Assembly: GCA_000335715.1 (NCBI GenBank)
Contig: AMYZ01000003.1
Coordinates: forward strand, 124,001 to 188,000
Length of the DNA: 64,000 nucleotides
Origin: a beta proteobacterium L13
GTDB taxonomy: Bacteria > Pseudomonadota > Gammaproteobacteria > Burkholderiales > Chromobacteriaceae
Direction: 5' to 3'
The first letter of the stretch is position 1, and every line of letters begins with the position of its first letter. The position numbers were made by a program, and so were the translations under genes. A model generated the notes under the pieces. The model did no database searches and was not told where the DNA came from. It saw only the letters and a program-made list of their open reading frames with translations. Shown in pieces: positions 33,996-43,538 of the stretch.

Positions 33996-34337
33996 ATGCC
34001 CTATCTCGCCACCTATTCCCCCGACGCCCCCGACGCCCCCGACCGCGCTGCGCTGGACGCCCTGCCCGGCCCCGTTTTGCTGGAGTTCGGCGCGGGCTGG
34101 TGCCCGCATTGCCAGGCGGCGCAGCCGGCCATCGAGCAGCTGCTGCAACAGGCGCCGCAGTGGCAACACGTCAAGGTCGAAGACGGTGCTGGCCGCCGCC
34201 TGGGGCGTACTTTTCGCGTCAAGCTGTGGCCCACGCTGATCCTGCTGCACGGTGGTGTGGAGCTGGGCCGCGTGGTGCGGCCAACCTCCAGCGCAGAGCT
34301 GGCGCCGCTGCTGGCCTTGCTACCCGCAGCGGGCTAG
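33996..34337 (+). CDS. thioredoxin-family protein
   Basis: A 113-residue thioredoxin-fold protein with the active site GWCPHCQAAQP near residue 35-45 (CPHC) and the cis-Pro segment LWPTLILLHGG. There is no signal peptide, so it is cytosolic. The N-terminal PDAPDAPD repeat is a low-complexity extension. It is monocistronic. The CPHC dipeptide differs from CGPC of housekeeping thioredoxins. Confidence 0.88.
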   Translation: MPYLATYSPDAPDAPDRAALDALPGPVLLEFGAGWCPHCQAAQPAIEQLLQQAPQWQHVKVEDGAGRRLGRTFRVKLWPTLILLHGGVELGRVVRPTSSAELAPLLALLPAAG

Positions 34338-34597
34338 GCCGCCGGCGTGCCGAACGCTGCGTTTCTGCCCGGTGGTGGCCTTGCGCGCCGATTTGCCGGA
34401 CAATCCTGCCCTTGATAACAGACGCCCGCTGCAGGGCGCGGCGCCGCCATGGCCAAGACATGACGGTGGCTGGATACAGGTCAACGCTTGCCCGCGCAGC
34501 TTGCCGTATCCTGACCGACAGGATTTTGCCGGGTAGCGTGCGCTGCCCGATGCCCCATTAGCCCGTGCGGCGTGTGATGCCGCCAGAAAGGAATACG

Positions 34598-35875
34598 ATG
34601 TCCCGCAATCTCGAGCTGTTTGAACGTGGCAAGCAGGTGATCCCCGGTGGCGTGAACTCGCCGGTGCGTGCTTTTGGTCAGGTAGGCGGTACCCCGCGCT
34701 TTGTGAAGCGTGCCGAGGGGGCCTATTTCTGGGACGCCGACGACAAGCAATACCTGGACTACGTAGGCAGCTGGGGCCCGGCTATTCTGGGCCACGCCCA
34801 CCCCGAGGTGGTGAAGGCGGTGCAGGACGCGGCTGTAGGTGGCCTGTCTTTTGGCGCGCCCACCGAAGGCGAGATCGAGATCGCCGAGGAAATCTGCAAG
34901 CTGCTGCCATCGGTAGAACAGGTGCGTCTGGTGAGCTCGGGTACCGAGGCCACCATGAGTGCTATCCGCCTGGCGCGCGGCTTTACCGGCCGCGACCTGA
35001 TCGTGAAGTTCGAAGGCTGCTACCACGGCCACTCCGACAGCCTGCTGGTAAAAGCCGGTTCCGGCCTGCTGACCTTCGGCAACCCGTCGTCCGGCGGCGT
35101 GCCGGCCGATTTCACCCAGCACACGCTGGTACTGCAGTACAACGACGTGCAGCAGCTGGCCGACACTTTCAAGGAGCTGGGCGACAAGATTGCCTGCGTG
35201 ATCCTGGAGCCGATCGCCGGCAATATGAACTTGATCAAGCCGTCGGCCGAGTTTGTGCAGGCGCTGCGCAGCCTCACCGAGCAACACGGCGCGGTGCTGA
35301 TCTACGACGAAGTGATGACCGGTTTCCGCGTGGGCCTGCAGTGCGCGCAAGGCCTGCACGGCATTACCCCCGACCTCACCACCATGGGCAAGGTGATTGG
35401 CGGCGGCATGCCGCTGGCTGCGTTTGGCGGCCGCGCCGACATCATGGCCAAGATCGCGCCGCTGGGTAATGTGTACCAGGCCGGTACGCTGTCCGGTAAC
35501 CCGCTGTCGGTGGCGGCCGGCCTGACCACGCTGCGCCTGATCCAGCAGCCGGGCTTCTACGACACCCTGGGCCGTCGTAGCGCCAGGTTGGCCGCAGGCC
35601 TGGCCGACGCCGCCCGCGCCGCTGGCGTGCCGATGACCACCGACAGCGTGGGCGGCATGTTCGGCTTTTACTTCTGCGACCGCGTGCCCACCAGCTACGC
35701 CGAAGCCACCCAGTGCGACATCCCGCGCTTCAAGGCCTTCTTCCACGCCATGCTGGACGAAGGCGTCTACCTGGCGCCGTCCGCTTACGAAGCGGGCTTT
35801 ACCTCGATTGCGCATACCGACGCGCTAATCGAGGACACCATCGCTGCCGCCGGCCGCGCCCTGGCACGCATCTGA
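34598..35875 (+). CDS. hemL: glutamate-1-semialdehyde 2,1-aminomutase
   Basis: A 425-residue PLP enzyme producing 5-aminolevulinate for tetrapyrrole synthesis. Motifs are [62 protein letters not shown] and the PLP Lys in [12 protein letters not shown]. Length is normal. The start at 34598 follows AGAAAGGAAT. It is monocistronic and followed by a terminator at 35896. One 10-mer copy lies inside at 35587. Confidence 0.97.
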   Translation: MSRNLELFERGKQVIPGGVNSPVRAFGQVGGTPRFVKRAEGAYFWDADDKQYLDYVGSWGPAILGHAHPEVVKAVQDAAVGGLSFGAPTEGEIEIAEEICKLLPSVEQVRLVSSGTEATMSAIRLARGFTGRDLIVKFEGCYHGHSDSLLVKAGSGLLTFGNPSSGGVPADFTQHTLVLQYNDVQQLADTFKELGDKIACVILEPIAGNMNLIKPSAEFVQALRSLTEQHGAVLIYDEVMTGFRVGLQCAQGLHGITPDLTTMGKVIGGGMPLAAFGGRADIMAKIAPLGNVYQAGTLSGNPLSVAAGLTTLRLIQQPGFYDTLGRRSARLAAGLADAARAAGVPMTTDSVGGMFGFYFCDRVPTSYAEATQCDIPRFKAFFHAMLDEGVYLAPSAYEAGFTSIAHTDALIEDTIAAAGRALARI

Positions 35876-35895
35876 CCTGCTGAGGCAGCACCCCG

Positions 35896-35931
35896 ACACC
35901 CCGCCCTGTCACAGCGCGGGGTGTTTGTTTT
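35896..35931 (+). terminator. factor-independent terminator after hemL
   Basis: ACACCCCGC (35896-35904) pairs with GCGGGGTGT (35916-35924), followed by TTGTTTTG. It starts 20 bases after the hemL stop. Confidence 0.85.
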
Positions 35932-36125
35932 GCTGCACCGCGTATTGGCCGTGGCGGGGTGCCCGCGCTTGCCGTAGTATTACGGGTTTGTCTAACCCGC
36001 AGGCGTGGCTGCACCTTGGCCGCCGTGCCTGTTTAATTTGAATAATTGCTGATAAAACAACGCTGCCCGAACACGGCCTTTACCAGTGGGCAGCCGCTTG
36101 CTCAGCCATTGTTTATCAGGCTTAC

Positions 36126-39100
36126 ATGACCGCGCTTTCCATCGACTTTACGCTGGACACCCTGCCCGCCCACACCATGGCCGTGCTGCACGCGCTGGCC
36201 CTGTTGCCCTCGGGTGAGTCCAAGGCCGCGCTGCTGGCGCTGCTGCAGCTGAACCTGATCCGCGACGAACACGGCAAGGCCGTGAATGGCGACAAGCTGG
36301 GAGTGATCCTGGGCGACCTGGAACACCGTGGCGCCATTGTGCGCACCGCCGGCCTGCCCTACCGCATTGCCCCGCCCGCCCGTAACGCCGTGCTGCTGCA
36401 GCTGATGGGCGAACAGGGCGAGCTATCGGCGTGGGCCGAGCTGCTGTGCGAACATCTGCCGCTACCGCGTAACCAGTGGGACGTGCCCGGCGCCACCGCC
36501 ATCCAGCTGCGGCTGTGGCTGGCCATTTTGCAGGGCAAGGCCGAGCCTACCCAGCAGTGGCTGGCACAGTACCAGCAGCTGATGCAGGCCGGTGGTGCCA
36601 CGCCGCAGCCGCCGTTCAAGCGCCTGTTCGCCAACGCTGCTGGCCGCCAGCTGTTCGACCGCCTGGACGACGACATCCAGGTACTGCTGCTGCAAGACTA
36701 CCTGCCCGACGCCAACTGGCGGCTGGACCACTTTGCCGAAGGCTACCGCTACGCGCTGTCGCGGCTGGACGACGGCTACCGTGATTGGGACGACCTCACC
36801 GCCCAGCTGCTGTTGCAAGGCATCTGGCGTGCCGATTTCGAGCTGGTGCGCCAGCCCGGGGCCGAAGGCGACGGCCTGCCGGTAGCGCGCCTGTGCTACT
36901 TGCCGGTATTGCAAGGCCGCTTTGCCGAGGCGCTGTCCATGCTGGACGACTGGTTGGCCGACATCCGCGCGCAAACCAAAAAGCGCACCGTAGACCTGCC
37001 CGCCCCGCTGACCGCGTTTTACTGCCTGGCGCTGATCGGCAGCCAGGACAAAGCCCGCCAGCCGCAGCTCAAGCAGGCCATCGCCAGCGCCATCAAGCAG
37101 CGTTACGGTCATAGCTATTACGTGCTGCAGCACTTGTTGCTGCTGCAGGAAGGCGGCGCGTTATCGGCCAAGCTGCAGCTGCCGGACGCCAGCGCCCTGT
37201 CGGGCATGGATGGCCTGCTGCTGGCCCTGGGCGCTTTCTGGCTGGATGTAAACCAGGCGCGCACCCCGGCCTGGCAGCAGGCCTTGGCCGCCCAGCGCGA
37301 CCTGATGCTGGAAGAAGGCTACGTCTGGGTGGCCGAAGAGCTGGCCGCCCTGCTGGAGCGCCAGTTTGGCGAACGCCGCGCCCACCCGCGCTGGCACGCC
37401 GAGCGTGGCCTGATACCGCTGGTAGCCGCCTACCAGCGCCAGGAAGCCTGGCAGCACGCGCTCAACGCGCTGAAGCTGCTGGGCGCCGGAAAATCCCCCG
37501 AAGGCAAGGCAAACGTGGATAGCAAACAAACCCGGCTGGCGTGGCTGCTCACGCTGGCCCCGCATGGCGCCCTGCTGGAGCCGCGCGAACAAAAGCTGGG
37601 TGCCAAGAGCCAGTGGAGCAAAGGCCGCGCCGTAGCGCTGCGCCGCCTGCTGGACGAGCCGGAAAGCTTCGATTATCTGCAAGAGCAAGACCGCCAGCTG
37701 CTGCGCTACATCCGCAGCCATCACGACCAGCATCATTACTCCAGCAATAGCGCCTGGGAGCTGGACGCCGAAAAGGCGCTGCCCTTTCTGGTAGGCCACC
37801 CGGCCATGTTCTGGGGCGACGCGCCCGACGTGCACATCGACGTGGTGGCCGGCAGTGTAGCGTTGCAGCTGCAAGAGCGCGACGGGCAGATCCGCCTGCG
37901 CCTGTCGCCGGCCAAGATCACCGCCGACAGCGAAGTGGTATGGGAAAAAGACACCCCTACCCGGCTGATGGTGTACAGCGTCAGCCGCGAGGTACGCCAG
38001 ATCGCCGCCATTCTGGGGCGCGAGCTCACCGTGCCGGTAGCGGCCAAAGCACAGCTGGTAGAAGCTGTCACCAGCATTGCCCCGCTGGTGCCCATCCACT
38101 CCGACCTGCCAGAGTTGGCCGCTAATGTGGACGCCGTACCGGCCGACGGCACGCTGTACGCCCACCTGCTGCCGCTGGCGCAAGGTCTGCGCATGCAGCT
38201 GCTGGTACGCCCGCTGCCCGGTGGCAGCTGGAGCCGCCCCGGCCAGGGCCTGGAAACCATCGTGGGCGAGCTGGACGGCCGCACCGTGCAGACCCAGCGC
38301 CGCCTGAAAGCCGAAAAAGCCGCGCTGCAAAAAGTGCTGGACGCCTGTCCGGGCCTGGCAGCCGCCGAAAGCGACGGCCAGGAATGGCAGCTGCCGGACC
38401 CGCAAAGCGCGCTGCAAGTGCTGTCCGAGCTGCAGGCGCTGGACGCCAGCCTGCTGGCCTGCGTATGGCCGGAAGGCGAACGCATGCGCATCAAGGGCCG
38501 CCGTGGCCTGCCGCAGCTGGCCATGGGGCTGAAACAGCAAGGCGACTGGTTTGTGCTGAATGGCCAGCTCAAGCTGGACGACGGCCGCGTGTTGCAGCTC
38601 AAGGAGCTGCTGGCGCTGGTGCAAAACCAGCCGGGACGCTTCCTGCAGCTGGGTGACGAAGACTGGCTGGCGCTGACCGACGTGATGAAAAAGCGCCTGG
38701 ACGAGCTGGCGCTGCTGGCAGACCACGTGGGCAAAGACGGCGTGTACCTGTCGGCCCTGAACGCCCCGCTGCTGGCCGAGCTGGCTGGCGAAGTGGGCGA
38801 ATTCGACGCCGACGACGCCTGGCAGCAACAGTTGGCCGCACTGGAAAGCCTGCGCGACTATCAGCCGCAGGTGCCGTCCACGCTGCAAGCCACGCTGCGC
38901 GACTACCAGCAGGAAGGCTACGCCTGGATGTCGCGCCTGGCGCGCTGGGGTGTGGGTGCTTGCCTGGCCGACGACATGGGCCTGGGCAAGACCGTGCAAA
39001 CCCTGGCGTTGCTGCTGGAGCGCGCTCCGGATGGCCCGCAGCTGGTGGTGGCGCCGACCTCGGTGGCACTGAACTGGATCGCCGAAACCGCGCGCTTTGC

Positions 39101-40256
39101 CCCCACACTGAAAGTGCGCGCCTACCAGCAGCAACGCACGCTGGTGGGGCTGGACGCCATGGACCTGGTGATTGTCAGCTACGGCCTGCTGCAGCAAGAC
39201 GCCGACGCCTTTGCCACCGTGCCGTGGCAAACCGTGGTGCTGGACGAGGCGCAAGCCATCAAGAACGCCGGCACCAAGCGCTCGCAAGCTGCCATGAACC
39301 TGCAGGCCGGCTTCCGACTGGCCGCCAGCGGCACCCCGGTAGAAAACCACCTGGGCGAGCTGTGGAACCTGTTCCGCTTTGTGAACCCCGGCCTGCTGGG
39401 CAGCCAGGAGCGCTTTGCCCAGCGCTTTGCCACGCCGATAGAGCGCGGCGACAAGAACGCCCGCCGTGCGCTCAAGCAGCTGATCCAGCCGTTTATCCTG
39501 CGCCGTACCAAGACCCAGGTGCTGGACGAGCTGCCGCCGCGTACCGAGATCACCCGCAAGGTACCGCTGTCGGCCGACGAGCTGCACCTGTACGAGGCCA
39601 TGCGCCAGCAAGCGGTAGAAAAGCTGGACGAGCTGCAGGGCGAGGACGGCAAGCAGATGCAGGTGCTGGCCGAGATCACCCGCCTGCGCCGCTTCTGTTG
39701 CCACCCCAAGCTGGCCTTGCCGGATTCCACCCTGTCCGGCAGCAAGCTGGCGGCCTTTGCCGATATCGCCGACGAGCTGCTGGAAAACGGCCACAAGGCG
39801 CTGGTGTTCAGCCAGTTTGTCGACCATCTGGCCATCGTGCGTCAGCTGCTGGACGAACGCGGCGTGCGCTACCAGTACCTGGACGGCTCCACCCCGGCGC
39901 GCGAGCGCAAGGCGCGGGTTGATGCGTTCCAGAAAGGCGACGGCGACATTTTCCTGATCAGCCTGAAAGCCGGTGGTACCGGCCTGAACCTGACGGCGGC
40001 CGACTACGTGATCCACCTGGACCCGTGGTGGAACCCGGCGGTGGAAGACCAGGCCAGCGACCGCGCCTACCGCATGGGCCAGCAACGCCCGGTGACCATT
40101 TACCGCCTGGTAGCCGAACACACCATCGAAGAGCAGATCGTGGCGCTACACCATGCCAAGCGTGACCTGGCCGACAGCCTGCTGTCCGGCGGCGACATCA
40201 GCGCCAAGCTGGACGCCGAAGCCCTGCTGGCGCTGCTAAAAGGGGATACCGCGTAG
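36126..40256 (+). CDS. large SNF2-family DEAD/DEAH-box ATPase
   Basis: A 1376-residue protein. Roughly the first 900 residues are an uncharacterised region rich in repeats of helix-forming segments. The C-terminal 480 residues form the SNF2 motor: Walker A DDMGLGKT (Lys955), DEAQ (residues 1040-1043), TSVALNWIAET, ASGTPVENHLGELW, and helicase C with FSQFVDHL, LKAGGTGLNL and DRAYRMGQQRPV. Such proteins remodel DNA or displace RNA polymerase. No methylase, nuclease or phospholipase partner sits beside it, so a defence role is not supported by context. It ends at a strong terminator. Confidence 0.85.
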   Translation: MTALSIDFTLDTLPAHTMAVLHALALLPSGESKAALLALLQLNLIRDEHGKAVNGDKLGVILGDLEHRGAIVRTAGLPYRIAPPARNAVLLQLMGEQGELSAWAELLCEHLPLPRNQWDVPGATAIQLRLWLAILQGKAEPTQQWLAQYQQLMQAGGATPQPPFKRLFANAAGRQLFDRLDDDIQVLLLQDYLPDANWRLDHFAEGYRYALSRLDDGYRDWDDLTAQLLLQGIWRADFELVRQPGAEGDGLPVARLCYLPVLQGRFAEALSMLDDWLADIRAQTKKRTVDLPAPLTAFYCLALIGSQDKARQPQLKQAIASAIKQRYGHSYYVLQHLLLLQEGGALSAKLQLPDASALSGMDGLLLALGAFWLDVNQARTPAWQQALAAQRDLMLEEGYVWVAEELAALLERQFGERRAHPRWHAERGLIPLVAAYQRQEAWQHALNALKLLGAGKSPEGKANVDSKQTRLAWLLTLAPHGALLEPREQKLGAKSQWSKGRAVALRRLLDEPESFDYLQEQDRQLLRYIRSHHDQHHYSSNSAWELDAEKALPFLVGHPAMFWGDAPDVHIDVVAGSVALQLQERDGQIRLRLSPAKITADSEVVWEKDTPTRLMVYSVSREVRQIAAILGRELTVPVAAKAQLVEAVTSIAPLVPIHSDLPELAANVDAVPADGTLYAHLLPLAQGLRMQLLVRPLPGGSWSRPGQGLETIVGELDGRTVQTQRRLKAEKAALQKVLDACPGLAAAESDGQEWQLPDPQSALQVLSELQALDASLLACVWPEGERMRIKGRRGLPQLAMGLKQQGDWFVLNGQLKLDDGRVLQLKELLALVQNQPGRFLQLGDEDWLALTDVMKKRLDELALLADHVGKDGVYLSALNAPLLAELAGEVGEFDADDAWQQQLAALESLRDYQPQVPSTLQATLRDYQQEGYAWMSRLARWGVGACLADDMGLGKTVQTLALLLERAPDGPQLVVAPTSVALNWIAETARFAPTLKVRAYQQQRTLVGLDAMDLVIVSYGLLQQDADAFATVPWQTVVLDEAQAIKNAGTKRSQAAMNLQAGFRLAASGTPVENHLGELWNLFRFVNPGLLGSQERFAQRFATPIERGDKNARRALKQLIQPFILRRTKTQVLDELPPRTEITRKVPLSADELHLYEAMRQQAVEKLDELQGEDGKQMQVLAEITRLRRFCCHPKLALPDSTLSGSKLAAFADIADELLENGHKALVFSQFVDHLAIVRQLLDERGVRYQYLDGSTPARERKARVDAFQKGDGDIFLISLKAGGTGLNLTAADYVIHLDPWWNPAVEDQASDRAYRMGQQRPVTIYRLVAEHTIEEQIVALHHAKRDLADSLLSGGDISAKLDAEALLALLKGDTA

Positions 40257-40287
40257 GTACGGTATTCACACGCAGCGTTCGCACGCC

Positions 40288-40318
40288 ATACCGCCCCACG
40301 CCGGGGCGGTATTTTTTT
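40288..40318 (+). terminator. factor-independent terminator after the SNF2 gene
   Basis: Ten-base arms ATACCGCCCC (40288-40297) and GGGGCGGTAT (40303-40312) with a T7 run. This is the clearest terminator in the window. Confidence 0.92.
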
Positions 40319-40769
40319 GTCTGCGGTTTGCCGGGTATGAACATACCGGTACGTGCGTCACGAAATGGGCGGCGCGGTGTGATTGCGGGGTAGCGGGCAG
40401 GTGCATTATGTGACGCCATGGCGCGCGCGTCGTGGTAGCGATGCCGCGGCCAGGCTGGGGTTGTACGCGCAAGCGCTATGTATTAACTGTATGATTGCCG
40501 TGTGTATTAATACAAATTGATGTATTAACTGGTGTGGCGCTTGTGTGAATTTTATTGTGTGATTGTATTGGTGTGTTAATGTGTGGCCGCACCACAAGCG
40601 TGCGATTGCTTTGTCTTTGTTATTTAAGGATTAAAAGAGGGGTGCGTCACCGTGAATGTGTGGTTTGTTGTAAATTCAATACATACTCTCATACATCTTG
40701 TGTGTATTTGTTGTATTAATACCGCGCCATCTGTATGATTGCCGCTTTCGCTACCTGCCGGAGCCTGCC
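40319..40769. other. AT-rich 450-base regulatory patch with repeats
   Basis: No gene is seen. Base composition drops sharply in AT-rich stretches such as 40480-40560 and 40600-40720. It contains TGTATTAA four times (including 40503 and 40521), the palindrome GTATTAATAC twice (40504 and 40713), an exact 14-base direct repeat CTGTATGATTGCCG (40487 and 40731), and a half-site GCGTCACGAAAT (40355) of the palindrome found at 41261. The patch leads into the XRE regulator and probably holds its operators. Confidence 0.6.
40711..40739 (+). promoter_or_regulatory. sigma-70-like promoter of the XRE regulator with overlapping operator
   Basis: TTGTAT (40711-40716), a 17-base spacer and TATGAT (40734-40739), 30 bases ahead of the ATG at 40770. 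The palindrome GTATTAATAC (40713-40722) overlaps the -35 element, which fits negative autoregulation. Confidence 0.6.
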
Positions 40770-41168
40770 ATGCCTGTGTTGCCTGACTTTGAAAGTGCCG
40801 AATTTGCCCCTGCGCTGAAAGCCATCCGCAAACAGCTGCAGCTGTCCCGTACCGCGCTGGCCGCGCAGGTAGGCTTGTCGACTGCTGCCATCCAGCGTTA
40901 CGAGGCGCAAGATGGCAGCAACATCAAACCCAGCCGCGATGCTTACGAGCGCCTGTGCAAGGTACTGGCTGAATTACTGCAGAACAGCAGCTTGCCCGCT
41001 GCCGCTGCACCACGCCCTGCACCGCAGGCCTTGCCAGCGGTGGCCGCCGCTGCGGTGCGCAGCGAGCCGGTACTGGCGCCGGGCATTTTGCTTGCCGACG
41101 CCACGCTGGAGCAGCTGATCGCGCGTGCCAAGTCTATGGGCGCCAAAAAGGTCACGATCGAGTTCTGA
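40770..41168 (+). CDS. XRE-family helix-turn-helix regulator
   Basis: A 132-residue protein. The HTH occupies about residues 13-60 (LKAIRKQLQLSRTALAAQVG, STAAIQRYEAQDGSNIKPS). An Ala/Pro-rich linker (APRPAPQALPAVAAAA) follows, then a C-terminal ATLEQLIARAKSMGAKKVTIEF segment probably for oligomerisation. The start follows CCGGAG. It is flanked by copies of GCGTCACGAAAT-type sites and AT-rich repeats, so it probably controls itself and possibly the TPR-GGDEF gene downstream. Confidence 0.85.
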   Translation: MPVLPDFESAEFAPALKAIRKQLQLSRTALAAQVGLSTAAIQRYEAQDGSNIKPSRDAYERLCKVLAELLQNSSLPAAAAPRPAPQALPAVAAAAVRSEPVLAPGILLADATLEQLIARAKSMGAKKVTIEF

Positions 41169-41260
41169 TCAGCGTTTGTGTGCTGTGCGAACCAGGCGGA
41201 CAGCCCGTGCCATTGTGTGACTCAATGTGTGACACTTGTGTGTTTTCAGTGCCTTGTATG

Positions 41261-41286
41261 ATTTCGTGACGCCGGCGTCACGAAAT
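41261..41286. promoter_or_regulatory. 26-bp perfect palindrome
   Basis: Two uninterrupted 13-base arms, ATTTCGTGACGCC (41261-41273) and GGCGTCACGAAAT (41274-41286), meet without a loop. It lies between the XRE gene and the TPR-GGDEF gene. A 12-base half, GCGTCACGAAAT, recurs at 40355, before the XRE gene. It looks like an operator for a dimeric regulator, most simply the XRE protein, rather than a terminator (no T run). Confidence 0.7.
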
Positions 41287-41401
41287 AACCCAGCCCCGCT
41301 GAGGTCGGTTTACCCTGAATGGGCACTATCACTATGTCTGCCCGAAGCCGAAGGGTAGACTGTCGTACTTCGACATGCTTGCCTGCGCGATACCCTGCCC
41401 G

Positions 41402-43039
41402 ATGATTGACCCTTTGCTATCAACTGAAGACCTGATTGAGCGAGCCAATGCGCTGCGCCTGACTGACTTGTTGCAAGCGCAGCAATATGCCGAGCTGGCG
41501 GTAGCGCGTGCCGAGGGGCAGGTGCAGCTGCTGGCGCAGGCTTTGCAGATACGCGGCCGCATTTATAGCGCGCGCGGTTTACTGGGGCAGGCGCTGGAAG
41601 ATGCGCTGGCGGCGCGCCAGCTGTTTGGCCAGCTGGGCGACCACTTCAGCGTAGCGGTACAAGACGCCTTGCTTGGTAATGTGTACGTGCACGAAGGCTT
41701 GTTTACCGACGCGCTCACGCTCTACCTGCAGGCTTTGCCATATATCGAGCAGTCGCAGTCCAGCGAGTGGTACGCCAGGTTATTGAACAACCTGGGTTAC
41801 GCCTATGTGCAGATCAAGATGCCGGACAAGGCGGCGCCCTTTATCGAGCGCTGTGTGGCGCTGGCGCGGCAAAACGGGCACAACCACACACTGGCCATGG
41901 CGCTGGACAGCCTGGCGCGGGCGTATATGCAACAGGGCAAGTTTGCAGAGGCGCGCCAGCTGCTGGGCGAGGCGCTATTCCTGTTTAGCGCCACCGATAC
42001 CAAAGGTTATGAATCCCTGTGCGAGCTCTACCTGAGCTATGCCAGCAGCGAGGCGGGCCTGGGCAACCTGCCCGAGGCGCTGCGGCTGCTGGACAAGGTA
42101 CAGGCGCTGGCGCGCGAACATGGCCGCCTGCGCCAGGAGGCCGACGCGCTGTACCGTGCCGGTGCGCTGTACCGTCAGCATGGCCGCTGCGAGGCGGCGC
42201 TGGGCAAGCTGATGCAGGCGCTAGCCTTGCTGTCGCTGCACGATATGCGCAGTGCGCTGCACGAGTGCGATTACGAGGCCGCCATGTGCTACCAGGCGCT
42301 GGGTGATTACCAGCTGGCGTTCGAGCACTTCCAGCGCTTCCATCAGGGGCGCGAGCGTGTGTTTACCCAGCAGTTCGAGGCACGCATGAAGCACGTGGAG
42401 CTGATGTTCCGCCTGCATCAGGCCGAGCGCGAACGCGAGTACTACCGTGAAACCAGCAACAACCTGGCGCGGGAGGTAGAACGGCGCAGCGCACGGCTGC
42501 AGGCGGCCGAGCAGCAGGCCAATACCGATATGCTGACCGGCCTGCCCAACCGCCACCACTTCTGGCCTCGGGCTGATGCCCTGCTGGGTGTGGCCGCGCG
42601 CTGGAGCAGCCTGGTGTTGGTGGATGCCGACCACTTCAAGCGGGTCAATGACACTTTTGGCCACCTGGCGGGGGATCAGGTACTGCGCGGTATTGGCGAG
42701 CTGTTGGCGACGCTGGCGCGGCCGCAGGACCTGTACTGCCGTTTTGGCGGTGAAGAGTTTGTGCTGCTGATGCCCGATACCCGTGCTGCCGAGGCGGCGT
42801 TGCTGGCAGAACAGTTGCTGCAACAGTTGGCCGCAAGCGCATTCAGCCTGTTGCCCGGCCATCAGGTGACGCTGAGCGCCGGGGTGGCCGAGCTGTATGC
42901 CGATGGTAGCTCGGGGGGCAAGCAGCGCTTGCGTGCCTTGCTGGGTGCGGCCGACCAGGCACTGTACCGTGCCAAGGATGGCGGCCGCCGCCAGGTGTGC
43001 CTGGCCAGCGTGCAGGGTGCCGGCACCACGCAGGCCTAG
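41402..43039 (+). CDS. TPR-containing diguanylate cyclase (GGDEF)
   Basis: 545 residues from ATG 41402; an in-frame ATG at 41375 would add nine residues, and neither has a clear ribosome site. Residues about 1-320 are tetratricopeptide-type helical repeats (LLNNLGYAYVQIKMPDKA, LDSLARAYMQQGKFAEARQLL). A coiled segment links to a GGDEF domain with MLTGLPNRHHF, DADHFKRVNDTFGHLAGD and RFGGEEF. The inhibitory site RPQD precedes the active site by five residues, so product feedback is expected. No membrane segment, so a cytosolic sensor. Confidence 0.88.
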   Translation: MIDPLLSTEDLIERANALRLTDLLQAQQYAELAVARAEGQVQLLAQALQIRGRIYSARGLLGQALEDALAARQLFGQLGDHFSVAVQDALLGNVYVHEGLFTDALTLYLQALPYIEQSQSSEWYARLLNNLGYAYVQIKMPDKAAPFIERCVALARQNGHNHTLAMALDSLARAYMQQGKFAEARQLLGEALFLFSATDTKGYESLCELYLSYASSEAGLGNLPEALRLLDKVQALAREHGRLRQEADALYRAGALYRQHGRCEAALGKLMQALALLSLHDMRSALHECDYEAAMCYQALGDYQLAFEHFQRFHQGRERVFTQQFEARMKHVELMFRLHQAEREREYYRETSNNLAREVERRSARLQAAEQQANTDMLTGLPNRHHFWPRADALLGVAARWSSLVLVDADHFKRVNDTFGHLAGDQVLRGIGELLATLARPQDLYCRFGGEEFVLLMPDTRAAEAALLAEQLLQQLAASAFSLLPGHQVTLSAGVAELYADGSSGGKQRLRALLGAADQALYRAKDGGRRQVCLASVQGAGTTQA

Positions 43040-43070
43040 CTAGCACGCCGAGGTGGACGCCGCACGGGTG

Positions 43071-43478
43071 TCAGGCGTGCGGAAAGCCCGGGTTCCACGC
43101 CACTTCCCATAAAAAGCCGTCCGGGTCGCGGAAATAGCCGCTACGCCCGCCCCAGAACGCATCCTGCGCCGGTTTCACGATGCTGGCGCCGCGTGCGGCC
43201 AACTCGGCCAGTACCTCGTCTACTTGGTGCTTTTCACGCACATTATGCGCCAGCGTAAAGCCGGGAAACGCCGCAGGCGGGCTATCGGCCATGGTGGCAT
43301 CCTCGGCCAGCGCGGCGCGCGGGTACAGCGATAGCCAGGTTTTGCCCAGCTCGAAAAACGCCACACCGGCGCCGTCCGGCATCGGCACCTGCGGCAGCTG
43401 CAGCACGTCGCGGTAAAAGGCGGTGGCGCGGGCCAGGTCGGCCACGCCCAGGGTGACAAAGCTCAGTCGTGCTTCCAT
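43071..43478 (-). CDS. VOC-family (glyoxalase/bleomycin resistance-like) protein
   Basis: 135 residues from ATG 43478 behind GGAGAC. The paired beta-alpha-beta-beta-beta modules are visible: LSFVTLGVADLARATAFYRDVL and ARGASIVKPAQDAFWGGRSGYFRDPDG FLWEV (typical end, quoted with a gap). VOC proteins bind metals for isomerisation, cleavage or drug sequestration. It is the last gene of a minus-strand operon headed by another VOC gene, 60 bases after the WYL regulator. Confidence 0.85.
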   Translation of the reverse strand: MEARLSFVTLGVADLARATAFYRDVLQLPQVPMPDGAGVAFFELGKTWLSLYPRAALAEDATMADSPPAAFPGFTLAHNVREKHQVDEVLAELAARGASIVKPAQDAFWGGRSGYFRDPDGFLWEVAWNPGFPHA

Positions 43479-43538
43479 GAAAAGTCTCCGTTCAGTAGCG
43501 CGCACACCGTTCTGGCGTTGGCCGCGGTGGCTTGGCCG

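Noticed and set aside
34338-34597. A gene in the gap before hemL
   Set aside because: Short frames only, no ribosome sites or recognisable protein features; treated as the hemL upstream region.
37161-40121. 986-codon open frame antisense to the SNF2 gene
   Set aside because: Low-complexity translation rich in His, Gln and Arg, no domain, and it mirrors a well-supported helicase; a by-product of high GC.
36126-40256. SNF2 protein as part of a DISARM-type defence system
   Set aside because: No methylase, DUF1998, nuclease or phospholipase neighbours are present.
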